Assembly: GCA_910585075.1 (NCBI GenBank)
Contig: CAJUED010000014.1
Span: 1-64,000, forward strand
Length of the DNA: 64,000 bases
Direction: 5' to 3'
Origin: an uncultured Lachnospiraceae bacterium
GTDB taxonomy: Bacteria; Bacillota; Clostridia; Lachnospirales; Lachnospiraceae
In this document: positions 62,803 to 64,000 of the stretch, in pieces
Layout of the letters: every line of letters starts with the position of its first letter
Position numbering within the stretch: the stretch's first letter is position 1
The notes under the pieces: model-generated
Database searches by the model: none
Seen by the model: only the letters and a program-made list of their open reading frames with translations
Told to the model about the DNA's origin: nothing
Program-made: the position numbers and the translations under genes

Positions 62803-64000
62803 ATGAAAAAAATATCTGAGATAATCCTTAAATTCCTAAGCATATTATATAAAATCCTTCCATTTTTCATTGGAATGTATTGTTATTATCCCGTTTTTAT
62901 CAATCAGGAGGAACGTATCTATCCGTTCCTGGACTGCCTTTATGCGTCTATCAAGCTTTATTCCGGGAGCACGGAAAGCGGGATAGCGGTTGGAGGCCTC
63001 CTTCAGCTTGCCCGTTTTATGGCATTAGCGGCAACCTTAAGCATTGTCATTAACCTGCTCAATAAGGTGAATGATGTGATTAACGGGATGAAGCTTTTCA
63101 ACCCGAATGTAACGGTGGTTTACGGTGATTCAGGTTACGCGGAATATATAGTTGAGAGCCTAAGCCCCGGAGTGCGGATACGGGGAGAGGATAAATTTAT
63201 AAAGAGCGCCGCAAGGTATCTGCTGATGTTTTCAAGTGACACGGAGAACCTTGAATTTTACAATAAATATTATGAATCTCTGAAGGATAAAAACGTATAT
63301 ATTATGCTGGAGGATATTGCAAGGCAGAACATAGAAAATCCCCGGATCACGGTTTTCAGTATTGCGGAAAACTGTGCAAGGCAGTACTGGAAGGATTACC
63401 CGGCAGTACGGAATGAAAAAATTGCAATCATTGGCTTTGAAAATATAGGAAAAAATATACTGCTCTACGGTCTTCAAATGAATCTGCTCGATCCGGAGCA
63501 GCATTTTGAATATCATGTTTATGGAGATGGGAAGCAGTTTCGGCGGGAACACACGGAGCTTGACAGGATGACTCCTGATGAAATTATTTTTCATGATGAC
63601 GGGGTCTATGAGCTTTCGGAAATGTCTGATTTTGACCGTATTATCATATGCGGCGGCCGGGATGAAAATCAGAATATTGCAATTGCAAGCAAGCTGCTGG
63701 TTGGGGCGCCCTTGCACCATCAAATTTACATTTACGCGCCCAATGGGGATATTATAACCAATCTTTTTGGAAACGACAGGCTTATATGTTTTGGAATTGC
63801 ACGGCAGACAGCTTCCGCCGATATCATTTTTAATGAAAAGACCATGGAAGACGCCCGCAGACAGCACGAATTTTACTATAAGCAGTATGGCGGGACTCCA
63901 TGGGAAAAGCTTGACAGCTTTAAGCGCTATTCCAATGTAAGCTCCTCGGACTATATGTACACCATAAAGCGACTGCTGAAAGAAGGAGTGGCGGAGGAAA
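62803..64000 (+). CDS. TrkA-N/RyR-like membrane protein (5' part, runs off the window)
   Basis: An open frame of 399 codons with no stop before the window edge. Two N-terminal hydrophobic segments (ISEIILKFLSILYKILPFFI and LLQLARFMALAATLSIVINLL) precede two Rossmann-like units: NPNVTVVYGDSGYAEYIVESL, and EKIAIIGFENIGKNILLYGL, which resembles the TrkA-N GxGxxG region without a perfect motif. The visible end (RRQHEFYYKQYGG...WEKLDSFKRYSNVSSSDYMYTI) resembles bacterial RyR domains. It may be an ion-channel or NAD-sensing protein. ATG 62803; 62797 is also possible; the RBS is weak. Confidence 0.6.
   Translation, partial: MKKISEIILKFLSILYKILPFFIGMYCYYPVFINQEERIYPFLDCLYASIKLYSGSTESGIAVGGLLQLARFMALAATLSIVINLLNKVNDVINGMKLFNPNVTVVYGDSGYAEYIVESLSPGVRIRGEDKFIKSAARYLLMFSSDTENLEFYNKYYESLKDKNVYIMLEDIARQNIENPRITVFSIAENCARQYWKDYPAVRNEKIAIIGFENIGKNILLYGLQMNLLDPEQHFEYHVYGDGKQFRREHTELDRMTPDEIIFHDDGVYELSEMSDFDRIIICGGRDENQNIAIASKLLVGAPLHHQIYIYAPNGDIITNLFGNDRLICFGIARQTASADIIFNEKTMEDARRQHEFYYKQYGGTPWEKLDSFKRYSNVSSSDYMYTIKRLLKEGVAEE

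Overview
The window looks like a chromosomal segment of a low-to-mid GC Clostridia, most likely a Lachnospiraceae. This rests on the conserved block pta-ackA-yceD-rpmF-plsX-acpP-rnc-smc-ftsY, strong AGGAGG-type ribosome binding sites, consensus sigma-A promoters with 17-bp spacers, and the character of the proteins (L32 of the MSICPKNKSSK type, UPF0210/PFL protein, TmcAL, YitT, CheV). I see no phage, integrase, transposase or CRISPR array. The species is inference.

Layout. 1-114: 3' end of a 23S rRNA gene and its terminator. 0.2-2.2 kb: orphan cheV and a degenerate sirtuin-like protein. 2.3-7.2 kb: a large acidic/lysine-rich repeat membrane protein, hisH, hisF and ung. 7.3-9.5 kb: a TrmB-like regulator overlapping a LysA-type decarboxylase; then a tRNA-Leu(CAA), a degenerate tandem repeat and nagB. 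10.7-19.3 kb: a small zinc-finger membrane protein, polA, coaE, an FtsA-like ATPase with a long C-terminal extension, a WalJ-type metallo-hydrolase, an ACT-domain protein and a PFL protein. 19.4-30.6 kb: an accessory-looking cluster with two propeller-like/solute-binding fusion lipoproteins, two sugar-type ABC permeases, an HlyD-type adaptor, a stand-alone MacB/FtsX-like protein and a small lipoprotein. 30.7-32.6 kb: TPP riboswitch, thiD, thiE. 32.7-36.5 kb (minus strand): a BlaR1-like M56 protein behind two BlaI-type operators, tmcAL and a short EamA protein. 36.7-41.6 kb: four poorly characterised genes (DUF4299-like, lipoprotein, membrane protein, Sel1 repeats). 41.8-51.8 kb: the acetate/fatty-acid/L32/SMC/SRP housekeeping block. 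52-57.6 kb: threonine deaminase, YitT protein, an unusual Fic protein, a membrane-anchored GH25 muramidase and an AraC regulator. 57.6-62.5 kb: a promoter-terminator unit that may be a small RNA, a PreP-like M16 peptidase and asnS. 62.8-64 kb: the 5' part of a TrkA/RyR-like membrane protein that runs off the edge.

How genes work together. pta and ackA turn acetyl-CoA into acetate and ATP. plsX and acpP feed phospholipid synthesis beside ribosome, RNA-processing, chromosome and secretion genes. thiD and thiE join HMP-PP and the thiazole moiety into thiamine phosphate under TPP control. hisH and hisF form imidazole-glycerol-phosphate synthase. The most system-like unknown is the 19.4-30.6 kb cluster. 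It mixes importer-type parts (CUT1-like permeases, solute-binding lipoproteins) with exporter-type parts (HlyD-like adaptor, MacB-like periplasmic protein) and has no ATPase gene, and its two large lipoproteins share a 5' leader motif. Several intergenic spaces hold palindromic elements, including a shared TAACAGTTCAGCC family and a very long palindrome after ackA.
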